NCBI GenBank assembly: GCA_011947345.1
Contig: JAAVTG010000200.1
Span: forward strand, 39,735-103,734
Direction of reading: 5' to 3'
Length of the DNA stretch: 64,000 bases
Origin: Phytophthora quininea
Taxonomy: Eukaryota > Oomycota > Peronosporomycetes > Peronosporales > Peronosporaceae
Numbering within the stretch: the first letter of the stretch is position 1; every line of letters begins with the position of its first letter. Shown piece after piece: positions 22,201 through 34,458 of this stretch. Below the pieces are notes generated by a model that was not told the origin of the DNA, searched no databases, and saw only the letters and a program-made list of their open reading frames with translations. Made by a program: the position numbers and the translations under genes.

Positions 22201-25200
22201 CGTATTAGCAGAAATGTGTTGACTGTGCGTAGAGTGCTCCACCACTTGGAAATTCATGAGCGCCCATGCATGCCAAGCCTTGTAACTGCGCGGTTCCAGC
22301 TCTGTACAGAGCCGTAACGAAGACAAAACCATCTCTACGGGTACATGTTCTATCTGCTGGTCGTGAACTGCCAGCTGCCACTCCGCCATTTTCAAGTGGC
22401 ATTTGACAAGAAGCTCCTCTTCCTCACTTCTCATCGGCATCATCGCAGGAGCAGGAGAAGGCATGCCGCCCGCACCGCCTTGAGGCTGCGTGCGGTGCCG
22501 TGCCACAGAAGCAATGCGTACGATTAGCTTGTGCAAATCCGAAAGCGCTTCGTTCTTTTGTCCTGATGCCCACAGATGCTTTAGATACGCAAATGCGACG
22601 CGACTGCGGTGCTTCTCGCCAAAGCCAAAGGATGCGGAGCTCGAATTCGGAGCGACATTGAGCATTTCCGAGATGCCACCGCCGCTAGGGCTCGCTCCAC
22701 CGTGTACAGATAATGCGCTAGTGAATACTTTTAGAGATAAAGGGAGATTACCTGACTGACGACACAGGCTTGCGAATTGCAGATACGTATCGATATCTTC
22801 CTGCGGCGATAGAATCAATGCACGGATGCCAATCAGTTGCTGCCATACCTCCACAACACGCTTACACCCTGCAAGTCGATCACGCCACATTCGCATCAAG
22901 TGGCGTTTGAAGCGAGCAGCTTCTTCACCTTTCGAGATCTGTGCTCGTAGCTTCTTATACGTCACAACTTCCTCCAATTCACTAAGCTGTTGCAAAGTCA
23001 CCATGCTGCGATACGCGCGGCTGTAGGATTCACCGACCAGCGCGCCCAGTTTGGTGTCCAGCGTTTTTCTCGTCGCATCGATCAACGTCACTGCTTGTTC
23101 GAATTCTCCTTTGTGCACAGCTAGAACGGATTGATAGAGCGACAGTTCCGTGACATCTTGGTCGACACCGAAAATGCCATGGCTGTGGCCATATCCGTGG
23201 TTACTGCTGCTTGCTGCTCTAGAAACCACACCACTACTAATATTATCAGAATTCTGAGCTGAGCACTCCGAGACATACCGGGTCATATCATCCCACTTTG
23301 ACAAACACCAGCTTGCACGTGCACCAAGCATAGCCACTCGCTTTAGAGCAGTAGCTTCATCTCCATGGTCGTCAACAAGTTGGTAAGTAGATGACGAGGA
23401 TGCAGGGCCTCCCGCAGAGGTCAAAGAGGAAGATGATCCATGGCTACTGCTACCTCGTCGCAACGTTCCTCGACCATTACCAGACCCGCTAGAAGGCTGT
23501 CGACCAGCAGAATGTGGGCGGCTCCGAGAACTAGGTGGTACATTCCTACTTGGACGTTCTGGTGAGTGGATAACGCTCCATACCTGAGCTGCCAGACTGC
23601 TAAGCTCTTCCCACATTCCAAGTGCTTCCAGGCATCGCATCTTCCCAATACAAATATCGATATCTAGTTTTTGGCTTTCTCCGCCATGCTGTTGTGCATA
23701 CTGAAGACGACGATCATACAACGCTAGAGCCGCTCGCCAATCTTGCAGCTTCTCGAACCACGTCTCCTTGACCTGAATGACGCCACTATGGTGCACTTGC
23801 GCATACTTGAGGATCCCGACGGCAGCTTCAGGTTGACCTAACTGGTTGTTAATCGAGATGAGTGCCTCGATACATGTACTGGGAGACGTATGAAATTCTA
23901 GTTCCTTGTAATGCAGCGCTTTAGCGTACGCGTGACATTTCTGAGCCAATTCGCCAAGCTCGCGAATGTCAATCGGCAGTGCCTCCACGTCATGTTCCAT
24001 AAACTCCGCAAGGTTCAACAGTGTCTGCAAAATCTCGGCCGGGATAGTATCGCTTTGGAACGCTGTCTCTAGCGCACGAACGAGATAGTCTTGATACTGC
24101 TCATACAATTCGTTCCAACAAGAAACGAACGCGGGGTTAAAGAGCGCACGAGCTAACGGATTGTACGCTTGAGCTAAAGCGCAGCACGACCGTAGAGCAG
24201 CACTGGGCGACTCACGAAGCAACTCAATCGAAAATCGCCGCATCCACTCCATCCAGTCTTCTTTTGTACTACGTTGGGACGCTTCCCAAGCTCGGCGCAA
24301 GTTCTGTTGGTTCACATGCAATCGCACGTTCGATGGTGGCGATGGTGCTGGAGTCATCGACGAAGCAGCTTGAGTTTGCAGTTCGCTCGCGAATTTGCGA
24401 AGGTTGGGTGTCAGAAACGCTGGATCGTCTAGAAATGAACGCGAGACACGCCTTCCAAGGCGCAAACTCTCGAGATTTTGCAATCCGCTGAACCATGGCT
24501 TGCGGAGATGATAAGAGGTTACAGTTGTCGGCAGCATTTGCGGCTGCGGTGAGGTTGCCATGATGAGGGAACGGTAACGAGCCAATAATTTGCTGCAACA
24601 ACGGCTCAAAGCCCAATACCTCAGCCTGAAGTTGGATAATCAACGCACTCAGAGCATACAACATCACCTCAGAAAACCGTGTAGCCTCCTCTTTCGTAGC
24701 CGGGATCCGCACCGCTGCAGCTCCAGCGCCAGCTATTTGATTCCCGGTCGATTTCGGCACTCCACTACTTACTCCACCGCCTGGGCCGACGTTAATGGCA
24801 GCGCTACTATTTGAACGGCTAAAGAAGAATTGCCCTTTTGCTGAGACTTGCGATGCTACACGAGCAAATGGCTGAAGCAGCCGTGGACCAGCATATTGCT
24901 CAAAGCTGGCGACCACACAGACCCGCGCTAAAGCATAAACAGTGTTAATCTTCACTTCCAGAGGCGTGTCTACACTCTCCATGAGATGCACAAGGGCAGG
25001 GACCAACAAATACACGTAATCATCCACAGCATCTCCAAATACGATCAGTGACTGCACAACTTGCACCTGAATCACAGCGATAGCGGCGGCATCACTGCCA
25101 TTCTGTGCGATATCGTAACCATTGGTCAACAAAGTGTGTTCGCCAGCCCCGTTCGAGTTGCCAACACCCTGCACATGAAGCTCTCCACCTCCAGCGCTTA

Positions 25201-28200
25201 CAGCACCATCTCCAGAGCTTTGAGTCATACCATTAACACCATTTGCAACAACAGCTCCTCCAGTCGCTGCTCCAGACAGTTCGACGTCAGCACTGCCAGC
25301 GCCGACGTTTAACCCAAAGTGTGGCTGTAACACTTCCAGTAATTTAGGAAGAAGCTTCGGGAAGTATTGCGTGCGGAATTCGTGCGGAGCAGCTTGGGAG
25401 ATCTTCTCCACGAGCCGCACAATCTGCGGCAAGTGTGCGCCCCAGAACCGTAAGGCGAGCACCATGATTGGCGGGAAGAAGGGCTTCATGTGGGCGTGGA
25501 CAATCGAGATGAGCGTCGTCAACTGCAGGAAGAGCGACTCCCGCAACCGAGGCTCACCGCGCGCCAGTACGCGCAGGAACGGCGGCAAAATGTACTTGAG
25601 GAACGGCACACATTGAGTGCTAAGACTCTTGAAAATAAACATGATGGCTTGAATGACGCCATGGTGGTGGGCATTTAGCGACGGCTCACGTAGAATCCGC
25701 AGCAAGGCATGTATTGCCACAGTGGGGAAATACGCTTCTGACGCTGGGGACAACTCCGTTGGATCGAGTTCCAACTCGCTGTCTAGCAGCGAGCTCTCGA
25801 AATCAAACGCGTCATCAGTCAAGCTCATTCCAATCGATCCCAACTGCCGTTTTTACGGGCTGAAGACGCCAGCGATGAAGAAGTTGTACCAGCAGAAACA
25901 GCAGCGCCACTAGCAGGGTGTGAAGACTGCGATCCCGCACCAAGTGCCCCACTGGCAGCAGCAGCGTCAAGCTTTCGGGTTCCGATAGGCGCAGCAGTGA
26001 ATAACTGCAGCTCAATTTGTTGCTTTTCATCCAGCGCTTCACTCGCTGCCTTTCGATCAAAGCTTGCAAGGTTAATAGTCACTCCTAATTTCTTCAGATC
26101 AATTTCGAGCGTTGGATACTGCGAGGGAAGCGTACCAGCCACCGACTTCGTTGCACTGTCCTCGTGTACCAATCCATTCTCATCTAACGTTGCTGCCTTG
26201 GTAGTGGATGCCGCTTCATTGGCTTGCCGCAATGAAGCGCGCGAGATGCAAAGCTTGTATTTGTACGGATCCAACGCACCCAGAACTCCAATGGTCCTCA
26301 TTGCCTCACGACGCAAAGACCACGGGCTCCCAACATTATGACGCAGAAGACTAAGGAATATCTCCAGTAACTTGGGCGATGCTAGATATGGACGTACTAC
26401 ACAGCCAGTGCTACTTGCAAGTTGGCCCAATGTCTGCAAGGCAACTTGCCGCTTTTCAATGGAAGAGTGGTCCTGAAGAGTGTGAATGATAAGCGGGAAC
26501 AGGTATCTTTCGTACGCAGCAATCTGTGTCCGCGACACGAGTGCAAGCTCGCCCAGAGTTACTAAAACTGCCATAGCAAGCGGGGCATTTCCTCGAACAA
26601 GAGTGGGGAGAAGAACTTCCAAGATACGCACAACGTACGGATCCACTAAGTGCTGCGCCCCACGGATTAGATGCCCAAGAAGTCGCGTGCTGTCCTCGAG
26701 CATCCGTAGTTCCGACGTGTGCTGCAATTCGGTGACCAGCTGAATTAACACTCGTCGCAGTGACGGCATCACGAAAGCCGGGTTGCGTGGGGCCAACCGT
26801 TCCAGCAATTGCATGGCTCGTTCGCGGATACCAGCGTTCTCATCATTTAGCAGCAAAAATAGGAGTTTCAAATGCGCTTCTTGGCTCAACAACTCGTCAA
26901 AGCGCGCATCTAAAGACTCGACAACACTCGTCCGTACACCAACATCCATATCGGAAATGCCAACCTGCAAAAGTTGCGTCAGTACGAGGTCGATCACGCG
27001 CCCACTGGGTCCACGCTTCTTGACGTGTCTCCATGACGACATCATAGCGGTATCAGGGGATCCTGGAGAGGGCAACAACAATTTACTGCAAGTGATTACC
27101 GCCTGCTTCCGAATCCGCGCATCCGAATTCTTTAGGTACAACCCGACACAGTCGCGGACGAATGGCAAGAGACAGAAACTTCCACTGAAATCAAAAAGCT
27201 AAGTGTCCGTAAGGACAGCAGGATCGTATCAATCTCGTCGCCTGTCTCACCTTTAATTACCAACGAGTTGCTCCCACTCGCTGTATCATCCTCCGACATT
27301 GAAAACCCACGTTTCATAGAGGATAGCAAGGCCTGTACTGCTGTCTGTTTTACTGGTGGAACATCGCTCGGCATGTCATAGTACGGTCCATTTAATGCCA
27401 ATTCGTTCTGCTCTGCGTTTGCAGTGACACCTTCCGGGCCATTACTCCCCGGCGGATAGGCCATACTTGAGCTCCCCAGTAAGAACGGCGTTCCCCTTAA
27501 GATCCCAGAAATCTCATTCAATAGACGTTCTTGAACAAATGGAAGAGTGCTTGGTACACTGGCAACAACTTCCGCGAGAGCGTCAATCAGTTCATCGCTA
27601 AGACCTCCGATCATCATTGTTTCTAACACGCCATCCTGAAACAAGAAAGGCTCGAAGCGTGGTCCCAGTGCACGCGACATATTAGCCACACAAGTGAGCG
27701 TCTCCACGCAAAACAATTTGTTTCTCGACCGTTTGCGCTTGGCACCAGTGTGCGGCGCCAACGACTCCTTCACAAGCTTGAGAATTGGCGGGAGGTGCGG
27801 CAACAATGCATCGCCCACCGCCAAGGCTAATCTACCAACAGCAAGGAACGCCACGCCACGCTCTGAAGCAGAAGATGAATAATCCAGAATGCGCTTGGTC
27901 AAGTGCGCCACACAAACGTCCAAGTAATACTGCACGAAGGCACCAGGACAGAACTCTGCCAATTGGGGAAGCAGAACTGATACCGTTCGACTGACGAGTT
28001 TCTCCCTGGCATCCTTGTATCTCAACACTGTATCACACACCTCACGAAATCTCGGCACCATAAAACGCCCTGTGTTAGCCAGCAATTCCCCAATCACAAG
28101 CAAAGATCCATGGGCGCACTGCCAGGTCGCCAGCGCCGACTGTCCGTTACTTTTTGGAGGAGAGCTAATCACCGAAACACCTGACGAAGTGGCCGAACTC

Positions 28201-28973
28201 GGTGGACTCGGACGCAGTGCCAGTCCTTCAAATACTTGGTCGTAAACCTTGCAATACCATTGCACGCGATGCCGCGTTTGCCTTTTCGTAATCAGCTGCA
28301 AACACGCCGCTAGCGCGCTAGTCGCAGCTTCTCGAATCTCCACTCGCGGGTCTCTCACTGCTCCCCAAATACTCTGGAAGAACGTCGTCAAATTCACATG
28401 GAAGAGGGTCGGTGCCGCTTGAGCCAACTCTCTCAGCACAAAGCACGCTGCTAGTCTTCTCTGGCTCACCAATGCTTCATTTCTGGCGGCATGACTTCCT
28501 GGAGGCCCCTCCTGTAGCCACTCGAAGGCTCTTTTGGCTTCAAAGTCCACGAAGGACGCCACCAACGTGCCACTGACACTGGAAGACGCCAACTTTCCCA
28601 TAGCAGATGACGCCGCCAAGAGCGCTCTTCTGCTAGTCTGTGGCTGCTGTAGAAAGTACCGCACATAGTTGACGAAGCGGATGAATTGGTCCTCGTTGGA
28701 GACGTCAATGAGGCTCTCGATGGCTAGTAGTGCCCCCAACTGGGCACTCTCTGTGGAGCCCTTTTGTAGGAGACTGTAGAGCTGTGGGGTCAACTGGGCC
28801 AGCGCTTTGGCGAAGCGCTCGGCTGATAACTGCCGAGAGAGTGCGGCTACAGCGGCGTACAGCTCTGCAACGCGAGCACGTCTTGTGTTTGGGTCATTGG
28901 CATCGAGTCTCTTGACCAGTGAGAGCAGCAGCGTTTCGACATGCTCTCGGTCTTGGGTGGCTTGGAACTGCAT
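19207..28973 (-). CDS. TOR: Target of rapamycin (TOR) serine/threonine kinase
   Basis: TOR is the PI3K-like kinase that couples nutrients to growth in TORC1/TORC2. From ATG 28973: HEAT repeats (RLAACFVLRELAQAAPTLF, WGAVRDPRVEIREAA), more HEAT units to about 24500, and the FAT domain from NQQNLRRAWEASQRSTKEDW. The FRB domain (about 21730-21530) has MWHEGLEEASRLYFGE with the serine that contacts rapamycin. The kinase has LGDRHPSNLML (about 20770) and HIDFGD (about 20720). FATC ends CQCYIGWCPFW at the stop. About 390 residues lie between the kinase core and FATC, far longer than usual, rich in Ser/Pro/Glu. Three single-base frame breaks (27193-27197, 25850-25854, 24476-24479) sit in homopolymers. 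No splice sites fit them, so I treat this as one uninterrupted exon of about 3,255 codons. Confidence 0.93.
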
Positions 28974-29500
28974 GCCGTAGCGCTGGGTCCACAGCGGACT
29001 TGCAGGTCAGGAAGGTCTCGATCGACGCGCAGTTGTCTTGGCTTGCTGATACACTTGTTGCGGAGTGGTGTGGTTAGCGGACGGCCGCGCACGCAGACGT
29101 TGAAGCCGCCTCCAGCCACGGCAACCCGAGTGCACACTCGAAGAAGTGATATGCGGGGAGAAAATGCGGCATTTTGACCAGTAAAAACGCAGCAAGGGGA
29201 TGGCTACGAAGACACAATGTATACCGACAAGTGTATCTGTCGGTACTGTCGACGATAATGGAGCTGGCGATGGCCATCTCCATTGCAACCTGTTGCTGAA
29301 GGACACCTGCATCTGAACCTGCTTCTTTGTCTGGAAGAACCTGTGGCAATAACGACAGAACGCACTGGGCAAAAGCACGATACAAGACTGCGAGGCGTCG
29401 TGGCAGAACGGCTGGTAATCACTTGCATTTAAGCTAGTACCGGGCCAGTCGGGAAGAAAGGATCGCCGTCTAGATCGAGACGCGGAGAAACGACTGTCGC
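28974..29500. other. Intergenic region upstream of TOR
   Basis: This lies between the eL34 stop codon and the TOR start, both on the minus strand, so it holds the eL34 3' UTR and the TOR promoter and leader. Open frames on either strand are shadows without family resemblance. I see no RNA gene or clear repeat. Confidence 0.5.
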
Positions 29501-30030
29501 TTAGGCCGACTTGCTCTTCTTGAGCTTCTCCATCAGCACCTTCTTGACGATCTTCTGCTCCTCGATCAGGAAGGCACGCACGATGCGCTGGCGCACGCAG
29601 TAGGCGCAACGCGAGCCGCCGTAGGCGCGCGACACAGTGCGCTGGGTCTTGCTGATGTTCTTGTACTCCTTGGAGCCCAGGTGCTTGATCTGCATTCGGT
29701 CCAACAAGAGCATTAATACTGGGATCCCTAGAATAAGTCCATCCATTGCTGCGTTAACGTACGCCCTTGAGCGACTGCTTGCAGTCACCGCACTTGGGGC
29801 CGGCAGCACGCTTCTTGGTGTACTGGGCGACCAGCTTGCCACCTGTGGACGACAGTCACACGTAACGTTAGCGCTTCTGTCTGGGGACCTGTATCAACCG
29901 GATCGCTGGCTGCTGTGGGAGGTGCCTAATAGAGCGGCATCATACCGGGGGTCTTGACGGCCTTGATGCCGTTGGACCGGGTGGCGTACGAGTGCCGGCG
30001 GCGGTAGGTGATGCGCACGTTCTTGACCAT
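29501..30030 (-). CDS. RPL34: 60S ribosomal protein eL34, three exons
   Basis: Exon 1 (30030-29946) gives [20 protein letters not shown]; exon 2 (29842-29763) gives [21 protein letters not shown]; exon 3 (29689-29501) gives [31 protein letters not shown] and ends KKSKSA. Introns are 103 nt (29843-29945, GTATGA..CAG) and 73 nt (29690-29762, GTACGT..CAG), and the phases join exactly to a 117-residue protein. It contains the two CxxC pairs (CGDC, CAYC) and the [11 protein letters not shown] segment typical of eL34, a structural protein of the large cytosolic ribosomal subunit. There are no frame defects. It shares the TOR strand and lies inside the inverted-repeat interval. Confidence 0.95.
29690..29762 (-). 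other. RPL34: Intron 2 of eL34
   Basis: The donor GTACGT and acceptor ATGCAG flank a 73-nt intron in phase 0. Removal joins SLKG to IKHLGSKEY, restoring the family alignment. Confidence 0.9.
29843..29945 (-). other. RPL34: Intron 1 of eL34
   Basis: The donor GTATGA follows the ccc-g codon start, and the acceptor CCACAG precedes gt-ggc. Removal restores the Pro-Gly-Gly-Lys sequence expected in eL34. 103 nt. Confidence 0.9.
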
Positions 30031-31299
30031 CGTCGATGCCTTCTGCTCTGTGGTTTCCTTCTCCCGTTCTGATAGACTGACAGCGCCAGGGCGGAGGCGG
30101 AGCGGGGCTCGAGGCCAGTCGTTTTGGAGGACAAAGTGTCACAGGTCAAAAACATAGATGTAGCCATCGGTTTGAACGGGGACTCATTTTCAGTGGTGGG
30201 CCATCATAAAGGATATTCCTGGTTAACAACATATTTTCTTTCATCGGCCGGACGGACTCCTTGCCAAGGGCGTCACGCTCCCGCAAGGACTGTGGATGGC
30301 GTACGCTTGATAAGAAGAAATCGCGTTGGAGACGACAACAATCCTACGATCATGGCTGCAGATCTAGTTGAGGAACGCTTCGAAGTATTTGGCGGACTAC
30401 GCGTCAGTGTTTATCCTCCACAGACGCCGCCGCCGTCAGAGCTCGTCGTGGTTTCCTCATGTGAATCGAAGGTATCCATTCCAGTGTCGACACAAATTTA
30501 AAGTCGCGTCATGTTGTCGAAACAGTGTTTTGAAAGACAACGATGAGCAAGGACGTACGGGAATCGTCACGTGCTCTTGACATCCAGGTTTGCTCTGATC
30601 CATTTGAGCATGTTATTGTTCTCCGCTTGGGAGCCATGCTTTTTCGCGACTTCAATCGCAGTTGCAGCAAATTGAACTGTGAAGATCTCTGGGGAGTGTG
30701 TGCGCAGGAAGAGCAGCATCTCGAACTTGGCTTCAGCGTTGTTGGCACAGAGTTTGTTGGGATTCGTCAGGATGACTTCGGAATACGTGGAGTGCAACCA
30801 GTAGGTAACTCGAAGACGGCCGTTTAGCACAGCGTATCGCACCAAATCGACCGTGTATTTTTCCAGCAACCGCTTTTTGAAGTAACCACGTGACCACTGT
30901 CAGGTGGCCGGGCTCTCCGGTGAAACACGTACAACCTTCATCTCACGTGCAACCATTTCACCACCTCTAGGTCCGGCCGGACGTCGTGCAACCATTTAAT
31001 TAGCGTATCGGTACGAACACGTTCCGAGAAGACTTTCGAAGATTGATGGATTAAAGTACAACTACTTCCAGAATATTTCTTGGTGTGCAGAGCAACTCGA
31101 TTCCCAAATCCTGTCTAGCAAGCGAAGTGATTCAGGTCACTGAGAGAGATGATAGGCGGCGGTCCAAGTAAAGAGAAAATAACTGGACAAAGCGCGAACT
31201 CGACATTTTCTTAGGGAGTGATGATGTTGTCAAGCTCAAAAAAACTTTTGTTAATCGATCGATCAATCGCTGTCTCGACATTTTATAAAAAATCTGAGC
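30031..31299. other. Relic-bearing stretch upstream of eL34
   Basis: No intact gene. About 30350-30425 on the plus strand reads LVEERFEVFGGLR, resembling KRYEVFGGVAR in the CRN-like fragment at 18672-19200, so it is probably a CRN scrap. About 30500-30880 on the minus strand is an ankyrin-family tail (separate entry). About 30900-31000 minus is further ankyrin debris. 30031-30120 is likely the eL34 promoter and leader. Confidence 0.45.
30500..31000 (-). pseudogene. Ankyrin-family 3' end relic (copy E)
   Basis: On the minus strand the stretch 30567-30869 reads VDLVRYAVLNGRLRVTYWLHSTY, then KFEMLLFLRTHSPEIF and MLKWIRANL. This matches the family end seen in other copies (SFEMLLFEHVHYPKAF, ITWIKEKQC). 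Further upstream (30880-31000) are nucleotide remnants of KWLH-type units with stops. Only the last repeat and tail remain. Not functional. Confidence 0.55.
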
Positions 31300-32270
31300 A
31301 TGTCTGAGCACGTAGGCAAGCGTCGGCGTCTTGAATCGGGCAGCAGTGTGCCGCCCGAGGACCCTCTTTCTCCAGTTGAAAGAAATGTGATGAAGTTCCC
31401 ACAAGACCTGCCGATGGAGCACGAGTATGGCGAATCGAATTGTTACGTGCGGAAGTGCAACGACATTTATTTCAAGTTGATTCTTGCGGTGGTATACAAA
31501 GACAACACGCATCACTTTCTGTGCCACTACAATCCAAACCCAAGTGATCTTTCTGGGTTGACGATTGTGGCACCGACCAAATTCGTGGAGAAATTGACGG
31601 TGGAATGTTGGAACGAACTCACCACCGAGAAGAGAAACCGAATCATCGAGTGCATGGAGTGTTCCTCAGCTTCCCCATCGTTTCAAGGTGCAGCATTTGT
31701 GATGGATGTGCACGATAAATTGAGCACCGACTGTGCATTTGCGGCGCAGAGCCTCGGTGAAGGTGGCGCTGTGCAGTTCAAGGTGCAAAATCTCCAAGTG
31801 TGACCTCCTGCTATTTTGACAGTGATTTCACTCCGGCTCTACTGTCGAGCGGTTCGTATCGCATCCCAAGGGCGATAAACTTTGCGGCGATCAATGCGTT
31901 CTATTATGTCAATGAACACAAAAACGCTGATGGTCCTCTGCTGTGGCTGTTCCAGATTACGGTGGCACGGACCTATTCCATTGACGGAGAAGGTCTTGTC
32001 GATTTCTTGGAGCAAGTGAAGCTATTGGATTTCGTCAGAGAGCAGCCTGATAAGGCAGCGCTCGTGTTTGAAGTTCCGGAGAAGAATGTTGCGTCCTGTA
32101 CGCGTCAAGATTTTAAGCTGAACTATGCAGACGAAAATGGCAGTGTGCGCAAGCTCAATAGGATTGGCAAAACCAGAGCGGATAACCTCAAGACCGCTGG
32201 GATATCAACGATTGGCGGTCTCCGCAGTCGAGTGGGGAATGGAGTCACAAACCGAACCATCTCATCGTGA
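31300..32270 (+). pseudogene. CRN-like C-terminal effector fragment (copy C), frame-broken
   Basis: 31300-31803 encodes 167 residues with a KRRRLESG start and no family I can name. 31800-32270 in the next frame has PRAINFAAINAFYYV, LLWLFQITVARTYSI, AALVFEVPEKNV and a final helix-hairpin-helix-like RIGKTRADNLKTAGI. The order (a buried fold, ..LFQ.T.SR.., a LVF.VP strand) is how many CRN C-terminal nuclease-like domains look, so I infer a CRN C-terminus. No LFLAK header is present. The two frames overlap by four bases, so one indel separates them. The last 180 bases belong to the inverted-repeat arm and recur at 18672-18850. Confidence 0.5.
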
Positions 32271-34247
32271 AAGGACTGATTGTTCACACCCTCCAGACGA
32301 TTCTAAACGAGCATGACAAAGCCCACGGCTTGAAAACATGCTCAACGCTATCCCACAGTACGTATGGGGGTTCACAAATGATCCCTCAAGTATTCGTTGT
32401 GGAGCCACAGCAAGAGTTCCACGTATGGTTTTGAACTGGTTCTGTTGGAAAGGTATCATGAGCACGTTCTCCTTCAATTTTTGAATTACATTTTCGTTTG
32501 GTCTCTTGAAGAGATCAATTCCTACGGATCAAGGGGATAATTCTCCTTCACCCAGTTTTCAATGTGATGGATCGGGTGGCAAGTAGTGAAGTCGTGACGA
32601 GATATATCCATCCAGAGATCCTCGTGGAGCTTCTTCATAAGAAGCTGGCCGAAAGCTTTGGGGTAGTGCACATGTTCAAACAGTAGCATTTCAAACGAGC
32701 TATCTCCATCGTGAGCGTGTCGAACAGGAATAAGGCGTGGAGGATACCCCCAAACGAAGACCAGCATACCCCAAACGGTGATCCTTGTGATCATAGTCGG
32801 GAAACCGAGCACTCAACCAGTTCAGAATCTGTAGACGGTGGCACGTCACAGCCTTGCCAATCACATTTCGCTTTGGATGAAGCGTTCGACAAGTTGAGCA
32901 GTTTTCGTACAACCATTTCACCACTGCCAGATGACCTTCTCGCACAGCTCGATACATGGCCTCGACAACAGAACTCCTTAAACCTTTACTGACCAGCCAT
33001 TTCATTATGTCCAAAGCTCCGATTTGTGCAGCATTGCACAAAGGACATCCATAAGGTGTGGACCAGTCGGGGTGGTTGTCATACAGCCACTTCACCACGT
33101 CCAAATGCCCATTGAGTGCTGCTGCAATTGCATCATTCTCACATTGAAACTCGAAATGCGAGTCAAACCATTGAAGAACATCCAAAAGACCGGCTCCTGC
33201 AGCCCAGTATGGCACAAATTGAAACTGAGACCAAGGAGTCCCATCGCTACCCGATACGCGGGGCAGTGAGAGTGTCTTCAATTCATGGAAAAACAGAAGA
33301 ACATCGAGGCGTCCGTGCTCAACCGCGTCAGCTATCGGGTACACCGCGTTAAATTCGTGCTTGTCCAAGGGAAAACGACTGAGCAACCATTTTATGGTTT
33401 GCACGTGATTCTTGGCGATTGCGTGGGCCATGGCCTCTTCGTATCCACCGGTGATCCCGCGATCGTATAGAAATTGCAGCACTTCAACATGACCATATTC
33501 GGCTGCACTTTGGAGAAGGTCTGACACGTTGCGTTCAAACGAGAAATCAAACAGCCACCGAAGTATCGCAAGATTTCCAAACTCACACGCGGCCGACATT
33601 GCTTGATGGAAAGCTTCGATCCAGTGGCAATGATCCTGTGGAAGCGGAGAATGGAGCGCAACAATTTCTTGGATGAGGTCCAGTCTGCCACCTTTCGCCA
33701 GATCGCTGACAGTCGGGGCTGCAAATTCGTCATCGTATTGGAGGCGGCCGCAATTCAGCATGTACTCGATCGCCTCGGGGCTTGGACTGCCAGCAGTATA
33801 ATCCCAAATGCTCTTATCAGCAGGCAGCAAGCGTTCAGCCAGTTCAATGCTCGGAATCAACAAGATGTTCTTGATAACCTTTCTGAGCAAACTGTCTTCA
33901 TCAAATCGATATTCGAAGTGCTCAAGCAGCCACCGAAGGACCTCACAACAACCTTCTAAAGCAGCAACGTCTACCAAATAAAAGCCCCAGACAACTTTCT
34001 TGGCCTTTCCGGTGTGAATTTGCGGCTCACCAAATTCACCGCTGTCGTGTTCATATGCCCACAGAAACTCCAACACGTGAACGTGGCCATGCCGAGCTGC
34101 TGCTTTGGCTACCTTACCAACAATCACTTCCTCTCGGAGAGCGTTTGAGCAGCCACTTCATCATCACTAGATCTCCACGAACTGCCGCAACTTCCAGCGA
34201 GAGAGAAAGCTACCAGCGGTGGTAGTGCGGATCCGATCGCAGAAAAT
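32090..34247 (-). repeat. Right arm of the ~2.2 kb inverted repeat
   Basis: Reverse complement of 16682-18850, nearly identical over about 2.16 kb. The inner border lies inside the CRN-like frame (about 32090) and the outer border at about 34247, upstream of an ankyrin-type gene. Unlike the left arm, it keeps CCC at the site matching 17562-17563, so the ankyrin frame is longer here. Confidence 0.9.
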
Positions 34248-34458
34248 TGCACAAAGTCCATCCGGGAACTCGGTCCTCTGGTTTCGCGCAGCTTTGACTC
34301 CACATCCAGTCCAAGAGAGAGATCGACCCGAAGTTGGATGCTTCACTGAGTGAGAGGTTTGGCGGTGGTCTGGTAAACGTTGACACAATTCTCGTAGTTT
34401 CTTCGAGGGCCTGAACGGAGGGATACCTTCGCAGAGCGATGTCGACGCCCGTGAACAT
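32522..34458 (-). pseudogene. Ankyrin-family gene (copy D), best preserved arm copy
   Basis: A 475-residue open frame runs 34127-32700 with about ten divergent ankyrin-like units (HVHVLEFLWAYEH, HVEVLQFLYDRG, HLDVVKWLYDNHPDW, ALDIMKWLVSKG, HLAVVKWLYENC). The C-terminus (SFEMLLFEHVHYPKAF to ENYPLDP) is in a neighbouring frame ending at 32522. Upstream, 34458-34210 in another frame holds the family N-terminus (ALRRYPSV, NLSLSEASNFGSISLLDW, LCNFLRSDPHYHRW). So two frame changes remain. The order matches the N-terminus at 38851 onward. The proteins probably bind other proteins; no localisation signal is evident. Confidence 0.7.

Noticed and set aside
24400..27210. Introns linking the separate TOR frames
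   Set aside because: No GT..AG pair fits the joins. In two places one added base, and in the third one removed base, in a homopolymer restores the expected protein (for example TLSFFDFSG) without losing residues, so base errors explain the joins better.
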